Numbered from the stretch's first letter, positions 44,930 to 54,378 are shown. The stretch: 64,000 bases of DNA from Caryophanales bacterium UBA6449 (GCA_002437105.1 DJOB01000002.1:1-64000), one strand, 5' to 3'. A program made the numbers and translations. The notes: generated by a model from the letters alone, not told the origin.

Positions 44930-45796
44930 TTAGTCTTTTTCGAATATGGGCTTAAAGAAGTTGATCAGGCCGTTGTTGTCGAGGAGGTGGACTATATCTA
45001 GGGTGACGGATATGTTGACCTCGGTCACATTGACGGGTGCGGCCGTGCCATCCTCGAGCTTAGCGACGACGGTGAAAAGGTATTCATCGTAGTCGGAGGT
45101 GCTCGATTCGGTGCTGTAGGTGAGAGTCAGGTAGATAGGGTTGTATCTAGTTCCGGAGACGAGGGCCTGCAGCACACCGGTCAGATCCGAGTTGAAGTAG
45201 ACGATGTAGTCCTCGGATCCGGTGACGCTGTACTGAGCTTTCCAGTAGTCTGGCAAGGAAAGGTAAGCGGTGGCCTCTTCCAGCGTCGCTTTGTTCCTCG
45301 CGTTGACCGCATCTTTGAAGAAGATGAAGTCCCCCTCGTCCTTGGCGGTCACGATCGATCCACCGGCCTTCTTAGCTTTGATCGTGTACGTCTCACCCGA
45401 GACGTGAGAGATTTCCAGGATGCTCTCGTCGTACTCGAATTTGAGGACAGTTCCCTGAGGATCGTACTGGGCGGAGGGAGTCATAGTGAAGGTGTAGGTC
45501 TTGCCTACGACCAAGTGCGATCCGACTGCGGTATCGAGGAAGACACCGCTCATCGACACCCGGTTCACCTTCTCTTTATCATCGATAGTGACATCGGCTG
45601 GGAAATCGAAGTTGTAATCCGCGGATGAACTAGAGGAATCACTAGTGCTGGAGCTGGGGGTGTCAGAGGAGACGACCGATGAATTCGGAGTGGAGGAGTC
45701 CGGTGTGGTGCTAGAGGAGGAGCTGGGGGTAGCGGGGGTGCAACTGGCGAGTGAGAGGGCAGCAAGGACAGCGCCGAAGAGACGTATTTTTTTCAT
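44930..45796 (-). CDS. Putative lipoprotein, second gene of lipoprotein operon
   Basis: 288 residues; signal ends in LASC (Cys19), followed by a Ser/Thr/Pro/Asp linker up to about residue 48. The mature domain is about 240 residues and beta-rich. It includes a segment reading FTMTPSAQYDPQGTVLKFEY, then ILEISHVSGETYTIKAKKAG, which follows a Big2-like (bacterial Ig) strand pattern. No catalytic residues are evident. A TATAAT in the 44-bp gap before it (minus strand, near 45830-45835) may be an internal promoter. Confidence 0.78.
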   Translation of the reverse strand: MKKIRLFGAVLAALSLASCTPATPSSSSSTTPDSSTPNSSVVSSDTPSSSTSDSSSSSADYNFDFPADVTIDDKEKVNRVSMSGVFLDTAVGSHLVVGKTYTFTMTPSAQYDPQGTVLKFEYDESILEISHVSGETYTIKAKKAGGSIVTAKDEGDFIFFKDAVNARNKATLEEATAYLSLPDYWKAQYSVTGSEDYIVYFNSDLTGVLQALVSGTRYNPIYLTLTYSTESSTSDYDEYLFTVVAKLEDGTAAPVNVTEVNISVTLDIVHLLDNNGLINFFKPIFEKD

Positions 45797-45840
45797 AGCT
45801 TTTCTATTTCCTATCGTAAAACCAAGCTATTATACTTTTT

Positions 45841-48018
45841 TTATTTCCCTTCGGTGACAGCGGTGAAGGTGGTTCCAGATTTGATAATCGTGTAGTCTTC
45901 ATAAGATTCATAGTCAAAGTACTGCACATCAGAGTTGACCTTTAGATTGGGGAATCCAGCTTCCTGCTCTGCGCTATTGAGTCCCAGCTTGAAATCGAAT
46001 TCACCATCCGAGGTTCCGCTGTAGCCAGCGTCTATTTCGCAGTGGATAGTAAAGGTTATGGTGCTCTTGGAGACCTTGTAGTCTACAATCAGAGTCTTAG
46101 GCTCGTGTCCGGTTATAGCCTTGAATTTGCCCTTAGGATCAGCTAAGGTTACCTTTCCGTTATTGAAAGTGAGTTCTAGTCCCGTGGTGCTCTCAGCATA
46201 CTTATGATCCTTGCCATCGGTGAAGGGATCGGAATCTATATATACGACCGTTGTGGCTGTCTTGGCGGTAAAGTCGATTGCATACTCGGTTTCGGTACCA
46301 TCCTGCCAAGTTACAGTATAATTCTTGGTCTTATAATCCTGTTCGTAGGTTCCGTGTTTGTCGCCGAGTGTAGCGAGCTCATATCCGTCGAATACGAGCT
46401 TGTTTCCCTTGGTGTTTCCATCGACCACGAATTCACCGGCGGTCTTATCAGGCAATTCTAATCTGCCGTTGCTATTGTATTGTCTGCCGATCAAGAGCCT
46501 TCCTTTGTCTTTTCCATTACTAGTGATCTTATCTCCCTCGGCGAGGGTGAAGTAGTAGTAAGTGGTGTTGTTATCGTACTTGAAATCGGTGTAGGTGACC
46601 CCTTTGTGAATTATTCCATTGTAGGTGAGGAGGGTTCCCTTCTCTTCTTTAGCCGACCAATTCCAGGCGAAAGAATTGTCGGTATCTGATACTAGTCTAG
46701 TTATGCCGTCTACCTCTTTTCCAGCTAGATAGAGTCCTTTGATAGTGTGATAACTAGTATCGCCGGTATTGAGCTTTCCGTAGAATTTAACACTGATGTC
46801 TCCGCTCTCGTTAAAGAAGATGTATCCGCTTGCAATCTGCTTGTCAGAAGTATAAGGAATCTGTAGAGTGTTGCTATCACTTACTTTGTAATTGAAACTC
46901 ATGCCCGCGAAGGAGCCGGTCCCATTGGTGTCGAGCTTCAGATCGAAGTTCTTCTGATCCATCGAATCGATCTTCTTATTATTGTTGTCCGCACTGATCG
47001 TGAATATGCTGTGAGTACCGATGTAGGAGGGGATAGTAGTGATGAAGGAGGTTAAATCGATCGTCACATCTCCTCCTATATTGTCGATGCAGATGGCGTC
47101 TTTAGCTGTGGTCAGGTGACCGGTGATGCCATTACCTAGGTCGATATCATTGTCGCTCAGCTTAGAGGAATCCAGGACGTAGTTACCCGCATCGTCAGGG
47201 TCATCGGTCAGTGCGAGGATGATGTTGGCCTTCGCAGGCACTTTAGCTAAGTCTATCGCTTCACCTATCTCGGGATCGTACCAGGTGCCGCCAGTGCGGA
47301 GGTGGGCACTCACCTTCATGTGCGGAGCGGTGACTGTGACCTGATACGTTACGACGGGGGCTTTTATGTAGCTCGTGAAATCCAGGGTAGTCGCGCTGTT
47401 AGGCATCGTCATCATCGCGATGCCCTCCTTCACATTGACCTGAACGGCGACTGCGCCCAGCATGACCTGGGCGATACCATCGGTCGCGTCGGCGAAATCG
47501 AGGGTATACACGCCTTCCTCCTCGGGATCGTCAACCAGCTTGAGAAGCACCGTGGCGTCTTCCTCGATCGCGCTGAGATCCAGCGCGTCTCCGGTAAGAG
47601 GCTTCTCGATGGTAGAACCCTCAGCGGGAGCAAAGGCGGTCACCGTGAAGTGCGGAGCGGTGACGGTCAGCGCAAAGGTCTTCTTGGCGACGGAGCTGCT
47701 CGTGGAGGACTCGCCGGTGGAGCTGGTGGTGCCAGAGGAGAGGGAGCTCGAATCCGAGGCGGGGGTGGAGACTGGACCTTCCGAAGAGGAAGCCGGGGTA
47801 GAAGAAGTGGGCTCGGATGAGGAGTCAGGTGTAGTGGTGGAAGTCTGAGAAGAGTCAGGTGTGCTATCTATCGTCGAAGAGGCGCCGGCGCTGGAAGCCG
47901 GGGTGGTGTCTGTCACGGGCGTAGAGACGCTGCTCGCGGGGGTGATGGTAGGCTGACAGGAGGCTAGTCCTAGAGTTAAGCCTAGCAGGCTAAGAATAGA
48001 GATTTTCTTTAATTTCAT
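45841..48018 (-). CDS. Large lipoprotein with duplicated N-terminal beta domain, first gene of operon
   Basis: 725 residues. Lipobox LASC (Cys21), then an exceptionally long Ser/Thr/Pro/Glu/Asp linker to about residue 112. Two tandem domains of about 105 residues follow: the first begins LTVTAPHFTVTAF (about 117), the second VTVTAPHMKVSAH (about 226), and both contain a DLs-x5-DA/KA-x2-LL/IL segment and a D-D-P-x3-G-x-Y sequence. The rest (330-725) has several Gly/Asp/Tyr-rich repeats resembling beta-sandwich or solenoid folds. Codon use in the last 300 residues is more AT-rich than in the rest of the operon. Outer-surface location is inferred. Confidence 0.8.
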   Translation of the reverse strand: MKLKKISILSLLGLTLGLASCQPTITPASSVSTPVTDTTPASSAGASSTIDSTPDSSQTSTTTPDSSSEPTSSTPASSSEGPVSTPASDSSSLSSGTTSSTGESSTSSSVAKKTFALTVTAPHFTVTAFAPAEGSTIEKPLTGDALDLSAIEEDATVLLKLVDDPEEEGVYTLDFADATDGIAQVMLGAVAVQVNVKEGIAMMTMPNSATTLDFTSYIKAPVVTYQVTVTAPHMKVSAHLRTGGTWYDPEIGEAIDLAKVPAKANIILALTDDPDDAGNYVLDSSKLSDNDIDLGNGITGHLTTAKDAICIDNIGGDVTIDLTSFITTIPSYIGTHSIFTISADNNNKKIDSMDQKNFDLKLDTNGTGSFAGMSFNYKVSDSNTLQIPYTSDKQIASGYIFFNESGDISVKFYGKLNTGDTSYHTIKGLYLAGKEVDGITRLVSDTDNSFAWNWSAKEEKGTLLTYNGIIHKGVTYTDFKYDNNTTYYYFTLAEGDKITSNGKDKGRLLIGRQYNSNGRLELPDKTAGEFVVDGNTKGNKLVFDGYELATLGDKHGTYEQDYKTKNYTVTWQDGTETEYAIDFTAKTATTVVYIDSDPFTDGKDHKYAESTTGLELTFNNGKVTLADPKGKFKAITGHEPKTLIVDYKVSKSTITFTIHCEIDAGYSGTSDGEFDFKLGLNSAEQEAGFPNLKVNSDVQYFDYESYEDYTIIKSGTTFTAVTEGK

Positions 48019-48185
48019 TTTAAAATTCCTTTAATCCTTTGTAGTCTACTACCATTTTGATTAAATTAAATATTTTTTTGATGCTCCGAGAGTGAAAAAT
48101 CTAACATTTCATCGATCCGTTTCGCCCTTTTTATGGGGAGAATCAGCCTTTTTTATTGCTTTTTATTCGCTTAAAAAAGTTCATT

Positions 48186-48220
48186 AAAAATAGAGGGGCT
48201 GCACGGTGCAACCCCTCTAT
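48186..48220 (-). terminator. Intrinsic terminator (leftward)
   Basis: On the minus strand ATAGAGGGG/CCCCTCTAT with an inner GCAC/GTGC, followed by TTTTTAATG. It closes the small membrane-protein gene at 48233. Confidence 0.88.
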
Positions 48221-48232
48221 TCCTTTGAGTTT

Positions 48233-48457
48233 TTAGGCCAGGACCAGATGGTTGAACAGCAGAGTCCAAACCAGATCGATCCAACCCAGGATACCGAAGG
48301 AGAAGATAGCGACGATGAGCATCAGGAGGTTGACGATGCCACCCTCCTTGAAGAACTTCTCGCCGCGGACGAACAGCTCGACTAGCCAGTTGACCACCGG
48401 GATCAGCAGAAGGAGGAATTGGACTAGTCTAGATTGTTTATTGAACCAAGCCTGCAT
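48233..48457 (-). CDS. Small membrane protein, unknown function
   Basis: 74 residues with two hydrophobic segments (about 12-29 and 42-67) and an amphipathic basic middle (RGEKFFKEGG). AAAGGA precedes the ATG on the minus strand and a strong terminator follows. It lies 45 bp after the downstream end of the ABC exporter genes in the same direction, so it may be cotranscribed with them. No family assigned; hairpin-shaped membrane insertion is inference. Confidence 0.7.
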   Translation of the reverse strand: MQAWFNKQSRLVQFLLLLIPVVNWLVELFVRGEKFFKEGGIVNLLMLIVAIFSFGILGWIDLVWTLLFNHLVLA

Positions 48458-48502
48458 TGTTTTTTTTCCTTTCGTCTATATACTAACGCAATTCTATTCT
48501 TT

Positions 48503-50476
48503 TTATTGCAGCTCGGTCGCTCCGGAGTAGAGCTGATAGTAGAGACCCTTCTGGGCGAGAAGCTGCTCGTGGGTACCGCGCTCGATGATGCGACCGTGCT
48601 CCATGACGAGGATGACGTTGGAATTCCTGATGGTGGATAGACGGTGCGCGATCGCGAAGGTGGTGCGGCCGTTCATCAGCTTGTCCATACCGTCGGTGAC
48701 GATGGCCTCGGTGCGGGTATCGATCGAGGAAGTAGCCTCATCGAGGATCAGGACGGGCGGATTGGCCACCGCGACCCTCGCGATGGAGAGCAGCTGGCAC
48801 TGTCCCTGCGAGAGGGAGCTGCCATCTCCCTCGATAACCGTGTTGTAGCCCTCGGGCAGCATCCGGATGAAGGAGTCGGCGTTGGAGAGCTTGGCCGCTT
48901 CGATACACTCCTCATCGGTGGCGTTCAGGCGTCCGAAGCGGATGTTTTCCAAGATGGTACCCGTGAATAGCGAAGTGTCCTGAAGGACCATACCCAGCGA
49001 CTGCCGGAGGTCCTTCTTTTTTATCTTATTGATGTTTATACCGTCGTATCTGATCTTTCCATCGGCGATATCGTAGAAGCGGTTGAGCAGGTTGGTGATG
49101 GTGGTCTTGCCAGCTCCGGTGGCGCCGACGAGGGCCACTTTCTGCCCGGGCTTCGCATAGACGGAGACATCGGTCAGCACCTGTTTACCCGGCTCGTAGG
49201 AGAAGTCGACATCCTTCATGACGATGTCGCCTTTCAGGGGCGTATAGGTCACGGTTCCATCGGCCTGGTGAATGTGTTTCCAGGCCCAGCTGTCGGTGGG
49301 GAGAGGAGTGGGGTGAACCTCGAAGGAACCCTCGTCTAGCCAGCGTCCCTGCACCAGGGTCACATAGCCCTTATCCTCCTCGGATTCCTTATCCATCATC
49401 GAATAGATTCGGCCAGCTCCTGCTGCGGACATGGCGAAGTAGGGGATCTGCTGACCGACCTGGTTGACGTTGCCAGTGGTCTGCTGGGCGAGCGGGACGA
49501 AGCCGAGAACGACACCGATCGTCATCGGAGACCACAGATCCAGCAGGCCGAAGTTCATACCGCCGGTGGAGGCGACAGCGGTGCCGACGATCACGATCAG
49601 GACGTAGGACAGGATGCCGATGTGGTTGAGGATGGGACCGAGGGCGAAGGCGGACACGGTACCGCTGGTCTCGGCGGCACGGTGGAGCTCGTTGATCGCG
49701 TTGAAGTCGGATCGCGCTTTCTCCTCGTGATTGAAGGATTTGACGACCTTCAGTCCACCCATCATCTCCTCTACCACACCCTCCTGCACGCCGATCCAGT
49801 GCTGGGTCTCATCGAAGTGCTTGGACGCCTTGCGGCCCATGAACTTGGAGACGAGGATCATGACGACTATCGCGGCGACGGAGATGAGCATGAGGAAGAT
49901 CGAGTAGGCGAGCATGGCGGCGGTGAGGAAGGCGAGGGTGATGCTGCAGGAGAGGAAGGACTGGAGGCACTGGATGATGAACTGGCGGATCGTCTCGATA
50001 TCGTTGGTGTAGATCGACATGATATCGCCCTTCTGGTTGCGGTCGAAGAAGGGAAGGGGCAGAGTCTCCATGTGGACGAACAGCCGGTTCCTCAGCTCGG
50101 TCATGAAGTTCTGACCCAGCCAGGCCATACCGATGGAGTAGGTGACCATGGCGATGAGGCCGATCGCATAGGCGACGACCATGAAGATGACTACGGGCAC
50201 CAGCGTGTTGTCGATGAAGCTCTGGCTCTCTACCGCCCAATCGGCGGTGTTGCGGAACGGTTCGAGCGCCTTGAGACCATCGATGATCTTCACCATGGCC
50301 AGCGAGGGCACGATGGTGGCGATTCCGCTGATGGCGATGCAGGCGATGATGAGGGCGGTCAGCCAGGGTTTGAAGCTGAGGTATTCCTTGATCAGTCTTT
50401 TCAGCGGGTGCTTGGCTGGGGTCAGAGCGAACTTCTCTCTGAATTTCTCCAGCTCCTTGATATCTTTTTCACTCAT
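48503..50476 (-). CDS. ABC exporter half-transporter, catalytic subunit
   Basis: 657 residues. Six TM helices (about 40-370) form the exporter-type membrane domain; the ATPase follows with Walker A GATGAGKTT, signature LSQGQ, Walker B LILDEATSSID (canonical Glu) and H-loop AHRLST. The ATG at 50476 overlaps the stop of the partner gene (ATGA), so I prefer it over the upstream codon at 50512. The partner (50473-52329) has a degenerate catalytic site, so this subunit should provide the active ATPase site of a heterodimeric exporter of the BmrCD/LmrCD kind. Substrate unknown. Confidence 0.93.
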   Translation of the reverse strand: MSEKDIKELEKFREKFALTPAKHPLKRLIKEYLSFKPWLTALIIACIAISGIATIVPSLAMVKIIDGLKALEPFRNTADWAVESQSFIDNTLVPVVIFMVVAYAIGLIAMVTYSIGMAWLGQNFMTELRNRLFVHMETLPLPFFDRNQKGDIMSIYTNDIETIRQFIIQCLQSFLSCSITLAFLTAAMLAYSIFLMLISVAAIVVMILVSKFMGRKASKHFDETQHWIGVQEGVVEEMMGGLKVVKSFNHEEKARSDFNAINELHRAAETSGTVSAFALGPILNHIGILSYVLIVIVGTAVASTGGMNFGLLDLWSPMTIGVVLGFVPLAQQTTGNVNQVGQQIPYFAMSAAGAGRIYSMMDKESEEDKGYVTLVQGRWLDEGSFEVHPTPLPTDSWAWKHIHQADGTVTYTPLKGDIVMKDVDFSYEPGKQVLTDVSVYAKPGQKVALVGATGAGKTTITNLLNRFYDIADGKIRYDGININKIKKKDLRQSLGMVLQDTSLFTGTILENIRFGRLNATDEECIEAAKLSNADSFIRMLPEGYNTVIEGDGSSLSQGQCQLLSIARVAVANPPVLILDEATSSIDTRTEAIVTDGMDKLMNGRTTFAIAHRLSTIRNSNVILVMEHGRIIERGTHEQLLAQKGLYYQLYSGATELQ

Positions 50477-52329
50477 CTCAGCTCCTCCTTCTTTACGCCC
50501 TGCAGGTCGCACACCTCGCGGAAGATCCGGGATGAGTCGAAGAGGTGCGAGGGGGTATCGAAATCGACGACCCTTCCATCGTCCATGACGATGACGCGAT
50601 CGGCATCGGCGACCGACGAGATCCGTTGGGCGACGATGATCTTGGTCACGCCGGGGATGGATTCCCGGAGGCTATTCCTGATCTTCTTGTCGGTCTTGGT
50701 ATCCACCGCGGAGGTGGAGTCGTCGAAGATCAGAACCTTGGGCGACTTGAGGATGGCGCGGGCGATGCAGAGACGCTGCTTCTGTCCGCCCGAGAAGTTC
50801 GCACCGCCCTGGTCGACGATGTAGTCCAAACGCCCAGGCAGCTGGTCGACGAACTCGGAGGCGCAGGCGATCGCCAGCGCTCTATCGATCTGAGCGTCGG
50901 TCGCCTGGGGATCGCCCCAGCGCATGTTGTCCCGCAGGGTTCCCGAGAAGAGCACGTTCTTCTGTAGGACCATCGAGACGGAGTCGCGGAGCGGGACCAG
51001 ATCGTACGAGCGGACATCCCTTCCCGCTACCTTTACCGTCCCGATCTGGGGATCGTAGAAGCGAGGAATCATGTTGACCAGGGTGGACTTGGCCGAACCG
51101 GTTCCGCCGATGATACCGATCACCTCGCCGGAGGCGATCTTGAGGTTGATACCCTTCAGACACTCCTCGTCGGCGAGCTTATCTCCCCTCTTATCCCGGA
51201 ATGAGAAGTGGACGTCATCGAATTCGATGGAACCGTTCTCGATGGTCTCGCAGCCATTCTGGGGATTGGTGAGGGTGGGAACCTCGTTCAGAACCTCGCA
51301 GACGCGCTTACCGGAGGCGAAAGACATCGCGATATTGACGGCGATGAAGGCGACCATCATCACGGCTGTCAGGGTGTTGATACCGTAGGAGATGAGAGCC
51401 TGGAAGTTTCCGATGTCGATGATGCCGTCGATGAAGGCGAGGCTGCCGAGGCTGATGAACAGCGTCAGGGAGATGTTGATGGTGCAGACGAGGACGGGGT
51501 TGGTCAGACCACCGTAGATCTCACCCTTGGTCATGAGCTGCTTAATCTCCGCGGCCTTGTCCTTGAACTTCTTATCCTCGAATTCCTCGCGGGTGTAGCT
51601 CTTGACGGTGCGGATACCTCTGACATTCTCCTCGACGATCTTGTTTATCTCATCGAACTTCGGGAAAGCTTTGGTATAGATCTTGGTGGCGAGGAAGATG
51701 ATGGTGCTGAGGGAGGCGACGATCAGGGGAAGGACGATGCAGTATATCCACGATAGCTGCCAGCCGACGACGAAGGTGCAGACCAGGGAGAAGATGATGG
51801 TGAAAGGAGCGAGGATGCCGAATCTGATGATCATCAGGAAGGCGTTCTGGATGTTGAAGACATCGGTGGTGGTCCTGGTCACCAGCGAGGCCTTGGAGAA
51901 GCGGTCGATGTTCTCGAAGGAGAATTCCGTGGTCCGATAGAACAGGTCCTGCCTTATGTTGGCGGCCAGTCCTACCGCGGCGATGGCGGAGTGCTTAGCC
52001 GCGAGATAGGAGGAGATGAAAGAGAAAACAGCCAGCACGAGGAGGATGGCAGCAAAGATACCGACGGTGGGCATTATCTGGGCCGCCGAGGTCATATTCT
52101 GTGCATTCAATTCGCTCAGCCTGTTGATGAGGATCATCATCACCAGCGGGATGAGGCACTCGAACAGGGCCTGTGCCGTGGAGAAGCCCAAGCATAGCCA
52201 AGCGTTCTTCCTGTAGTTTCTAAGGCTCTTCAGCAGGGTTTTGAACATGGGGAGGAGGCCTAGTTTCCCCCGTTTTTTAGATTTTGCTGGTTCGGCTTTG
52301 ATCGCCGTCGCAGTTCTCTTCTTCAGCAT
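50473..52329 (-). CDS. ABC exporter half-transporter, degenerate-site subunit
   Basis: 618 residues; a basic N-terminal tail, six TM helices (about 45-340) and an ATPase domain. Walker A is GGTGSAKST, signature FSGGQKQR, but the Walker B/D-loop region reads LIFDDSTSAVD with Asp in place of the catalytic Glu, and the switch region reads AQRISS, lacking the H-loop histidine. This is the asymmetry known for heterodimeric exporters. A preceding AGAGGTGG on the minus strand supports the ATG. It overlaps the partner gene by 4 bp, so both are made in equal amounts. Confidence 0.93.
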   Translation of the reverse strand: MLKKRTATAIKAEPAKSKKRGKLGLLPMFKTLLKSLRNYRKNAWLCLGFSTAQALFECLIPLVMMILINRLSELNAQNMTSAAQIMPTVGIFAAILLVLAVFSFISSYLAAKHSAIAAVGLAANIRQDLFYRTTEFSFENIDRFSKASLVTRTTTDVFNIQNAFLMIIRFGILAPFTIIFSLVCTFVVGWQLSWIYCIVLPLIVASLSTIIFLATKIYTKAFPKFDEINKIVEENVRGIRTVKSYTREEFEDKKFKDKAAEIKQLMTKGEIYGGLTNPVLVCTINISLTLFISLGSLAFIDGIIDIGNFQALISYGINTLTAVMMVAFIAVNIAMSFASGKRVCEVLNEVPTLTNPQNGCETIENGSIEFDDVHFSFRDKRGDKLADEECLKGINLKIASGEVIGIIGGTGSAKSTLVNMIPRFYDPQIGTVKVAGRDVRSYDLVPLRDSVSMVLQKNVLFSGTLRDNMRWGDPQATDAQIDRALAIACASEFVDQLPGRLDYIVDQGGANFSGGQKQRLCIARAILKSPKVLIFDDSTSAVDTKTDKKIRNSLRESIPGVTKIIVAQRISSVADADRVIVMDDGRVVDFDTPSHLFDSSRIFREVCDLQGVKKEELR

Positions 52330-52483
52330 GATAGATCCACCTCTAATATATATTGGGAAAGTTATCTGTCGACAGGATTAAAATAACAGCAAGTTTTTCT
52401 CGAATGTAGTGAAAGCGGTTTATACTGTTATGTTTTTACAGAGATTTTAGAGTTCTTTTCGCTGGCATCTCTGTCTATGAATC

Positions 52484-52510
52484 AAAAAGGGGAGGGGATT
52501 TCCCCTCCTC
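52484..52510 (-). terminator. Intrinsic terminator (leftward)
   Basis: On the minus strand GGAGGGGA/TCCCCTCC, tight AA loop, followed by CCTTTTTT. It closes the flavin-reductase gene at 52533. Confidence 0.87.
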
Positions 52511-52532
52511 TCACATTCGATGATTCTCTAGG

Positions 52533-53075
52533 CTAAAGGCTGGCTAAGAAAGCCGAAAGTTCGCTGTTCAGCTTCTTCGCATCCTCAGTGCTCAGGCTGT
52601 AGATGTCGGTCATCCAAGCGGAGTTGGGCAGGACGAATCCCTCACCCTTGACCGGGACCACGGAACCGATGTATCTGAGGTTTCTCTCGACCTCAGCGAT
52701 CGATCCCCTGCAGGCGTTCTTGCCTCCCACTCCGGTGACTAGAACCTTGCGGCCGTACATGACATTGCTCTTGAAGTCTCCGGGGATCTCGCTTCTAGAG
52801 ACCCAGTCCAGCAGGTTCTTGAGCACGCCGGTGACGCTGCCGTTGTACTCGGGGCTGAAGATGACGATACCATCGTTCTCTCTGATCTGGTTCTTGACCT
52901 TGCCCAGCGTCTCCGCCTCCGATTTCTCCAGGTCCTGGTTGAAGAGGGGAACACGGCTGAAGTCGAGGAATTCGACCGCGGCCTTGTCCTCTAGGAGTTC
53001 CTGAGCCTTCTCGGCTAGCTGCCTGTTGAAGCTGTGCTTCCTCAGTGAGCCGACGATGAAGAGTATCTTTTTCAC
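52533..53075 (-). CDS. NADPH-dependent FMN reductase (flavodoxin fold)
   Basis: 180 residues, flavodoxin-like. FMN-phosphate loop GSLRKHSFNRQLA (about 9-21) and the PEYNGS loop (about 75-80) match the NADPH:FMN reductase/azoreductase family. Likely role is flavin or quinone reduction in redox defence. The start is GTG at 53075, since the next candidate would truncate the first strand; GGGAGG lies rather far upstream (about 11 bp). Confidence 0.9.
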   Translation of the reverse strand: MKKILFIVGSLRKHSFNRQLAEKAQELLEDKAAVEFLDFSRVPLFNQDLEKSEAETLGKVKNQIRENDGIVIFSPEYNGSVTGVLKNLLDWVSRSEIPGDFKSNVMYGRKVLVTGVGGKNACRGSIAEVERNLRYIGSVVPVKGEGFVLPNSAWMTDIYSLSTEDAKKLNSELSAFLASL

Positions 53076-53197
53076 TATGCGTTTTTCCTCCCGCGAGGCC
53101 CTATTATTCCTAGCGTCCGGAGAGCCTGCAAGGAATATGCTCAGCCGGTTGTATATTCCAGAAGAGGGATACCAGGCTCGGTCTCGCTTCTACCGCC

Positions 53198-53206
53198 GGG
53201 GGGGGG
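53198..53206 (+). repeat. Nine-G homopolymer in intergenic spacer
   Basis: A run of nine G in the 271-bp gap (53076-53346) between the divergent flavin-reductase and pyridoxal-kinase genes, far from both starts. The gap otherwise shows only a possible TATAAT at 53328-53333 and a CAGCG/CGCTG hairpin just before it. Confidence 0.8.
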
Positions 53207-53346
53207 AAAGCCGTCGTTCACCGCTCAGCTCTAGAAGGAAATCGCGCAGGTTTTTTAATATTAGCTCTCTAGCTCTACTGTCAGGTCGGAGTTCGTGATA
53301 TTGTCTACACCCAGCGGAAACGCTGCTTATAATTTTTAAGGAGAAG

Positions 53347-54228
53347 ATGATGAGACAGAATCGAGTTCTTTCGATGCAGGATATCTCCTGCACTGGTCGC
53401 TGCTCTCTGACGGTCGCGCTGCCTATCTTCAGTGCGGCGGGTCTGGAGTGCGCCATCCTTCCTACGGCGGTGCTCTCGACCCATACCGGTGGTTTCACCG
53501 GTTACACCTTCCGTGATTTGACCGCCGATCTCGAGCCGATCATGAATCACTGGAGTAAGCTGAGCCGGGGATTCGACGCTATTTCCACCGGCTATCTTGC
53601 TAAGGATCAGGTGCCTCTAGCGGTCGAGCTGATAGAGAGGTTCAAGGGTCCTAGCACCCAGGTGCTTGTCGATCCCGCGATGGCGGACGGGGGAAAGATG
53701 TACCCTGGTTTCGACCTAGCTTTTGCCCGGTCGATGGCCCAGCTGGTCTCCAAGGCTGAGATCACTGTTCCCAACTACACCGAAGCCTGCTTCCTCCTCG
53801 GGGAGGACTACATTCCGCACCCGGATCGTTCACGGGTCGAGTATCTGTTGAAGAAGCTGGGAGCTCTCGGACCTAGATACGCGCTGATTTCCGGCGTCCA
53901 CTTTACTCCTGGTAAGGTTGGCGTCCTCTCTTACGATAGTAAGGATGGTTCCTTCGATTTCTTTGAGACCAAGGATATCGAGGGATACTTCCACGGCTCG
54001 GGCGATATCTTTGCTGCCGGTCTGCTCTCCGGCCTTCAGTGCGGACTGAGCTTTAAGCTCTCCGTTAGATTGGCGCACGATCTGGTGCACACTTCGATAC
54101 TCAAGACTCTGGAGGATGGTGAGACCGATCTGAAGTTCGGACTGCACTTCGAGCGGGCTCTGCCTACTTTTATCGCTGAGATCCAGAAGATGAAGGCTGG
54201 CGAGCAGGTCGATTCCATGTACGAGTAG
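53347..54228 (+). CDS. Pyridoxal/pyridoxamine kinase
   Basis: Phosphorylates B6 vitamers, PfkB/ribokinase superfamily. AAGGAG at 53338-53343 supports the ATG at 53347 (or 53350), giving 293 residues. MQDISCTGRCS (about 9-19), LPTAVLSTHTGGF (about 37-49), the central VPNYTEACFLLG (about 140-151) and the anion-hole HGSGDIFAA (about 217-225, Ser for the usual Thr of GTGD) match the family. No B6 synthesis gene is nearby. A structured region and terminator follow. Confidence 0.88.
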   Translation: MMRQNRVLSMQDISCTGRCSLTVALPIFSAAGLECAILPTAVLSTHTGGFTGYTFRDLTADLEPIMNHWSKLSRGFDAISTGYLAKDQVPLAVELIERFKGPSTQVLVDPAMADGGKMYPGFDLAFARSMAQLVSKAEITVPNYTEACFLLGEDYIPHPDRSRVEYLLKKLGALGPRYALISGVHFTPGKVGVLSYDSKDGSFDFFETKDIEGYFHGSGDIFAAGLLSGLQCGLSFKLSVRLAHDLVHTSILKTLEDGETDLKFGLHFERALPTFIAEIQKMKAGEQVDSMYE

Positions 54229-54267
54229 TTCCGGGCGATCCGAGAGCAGGAATACTATTTATAGAGT

Positions 54268-54318
54268 TCCCCAGGGAGCAATCCACACCTTCAGCGATTG
54301 CGGTGGGGGAATCCTTGG
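54268..54318 (+). other. Structured element with alternative stems, downstream of B6 kinase gene
   Basis: GCAATC (54278) can pair with GATTGC (54296), while CCAC or CACC in the loop can pair with GGTGG directly after, giving either a long imperfect hairpin (CCAGGGA with TCCTTGG outside) or an H-type pseudoknot. No T-run directly follows. It may be a processing site, attenuator or small regulatory element. Confidence 0.35.
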
Positions 54319-54346
54319 TTGCCTATGTTTTTCGCCTCATAACATT

Positions 54347-54378
54347 AAAGGCTGGATAAAACTTTCCCGCCTTTTTTG
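54347..54378 (+). terminator. Intrinsic terminator upstream of two-component system
   Basis: Stem AAAGGCTGG/CCCGCCTTT with one G-T pair, then TTTTTT. It lies 37 bp before the response-regulator ATG. Confidence 0.75.
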
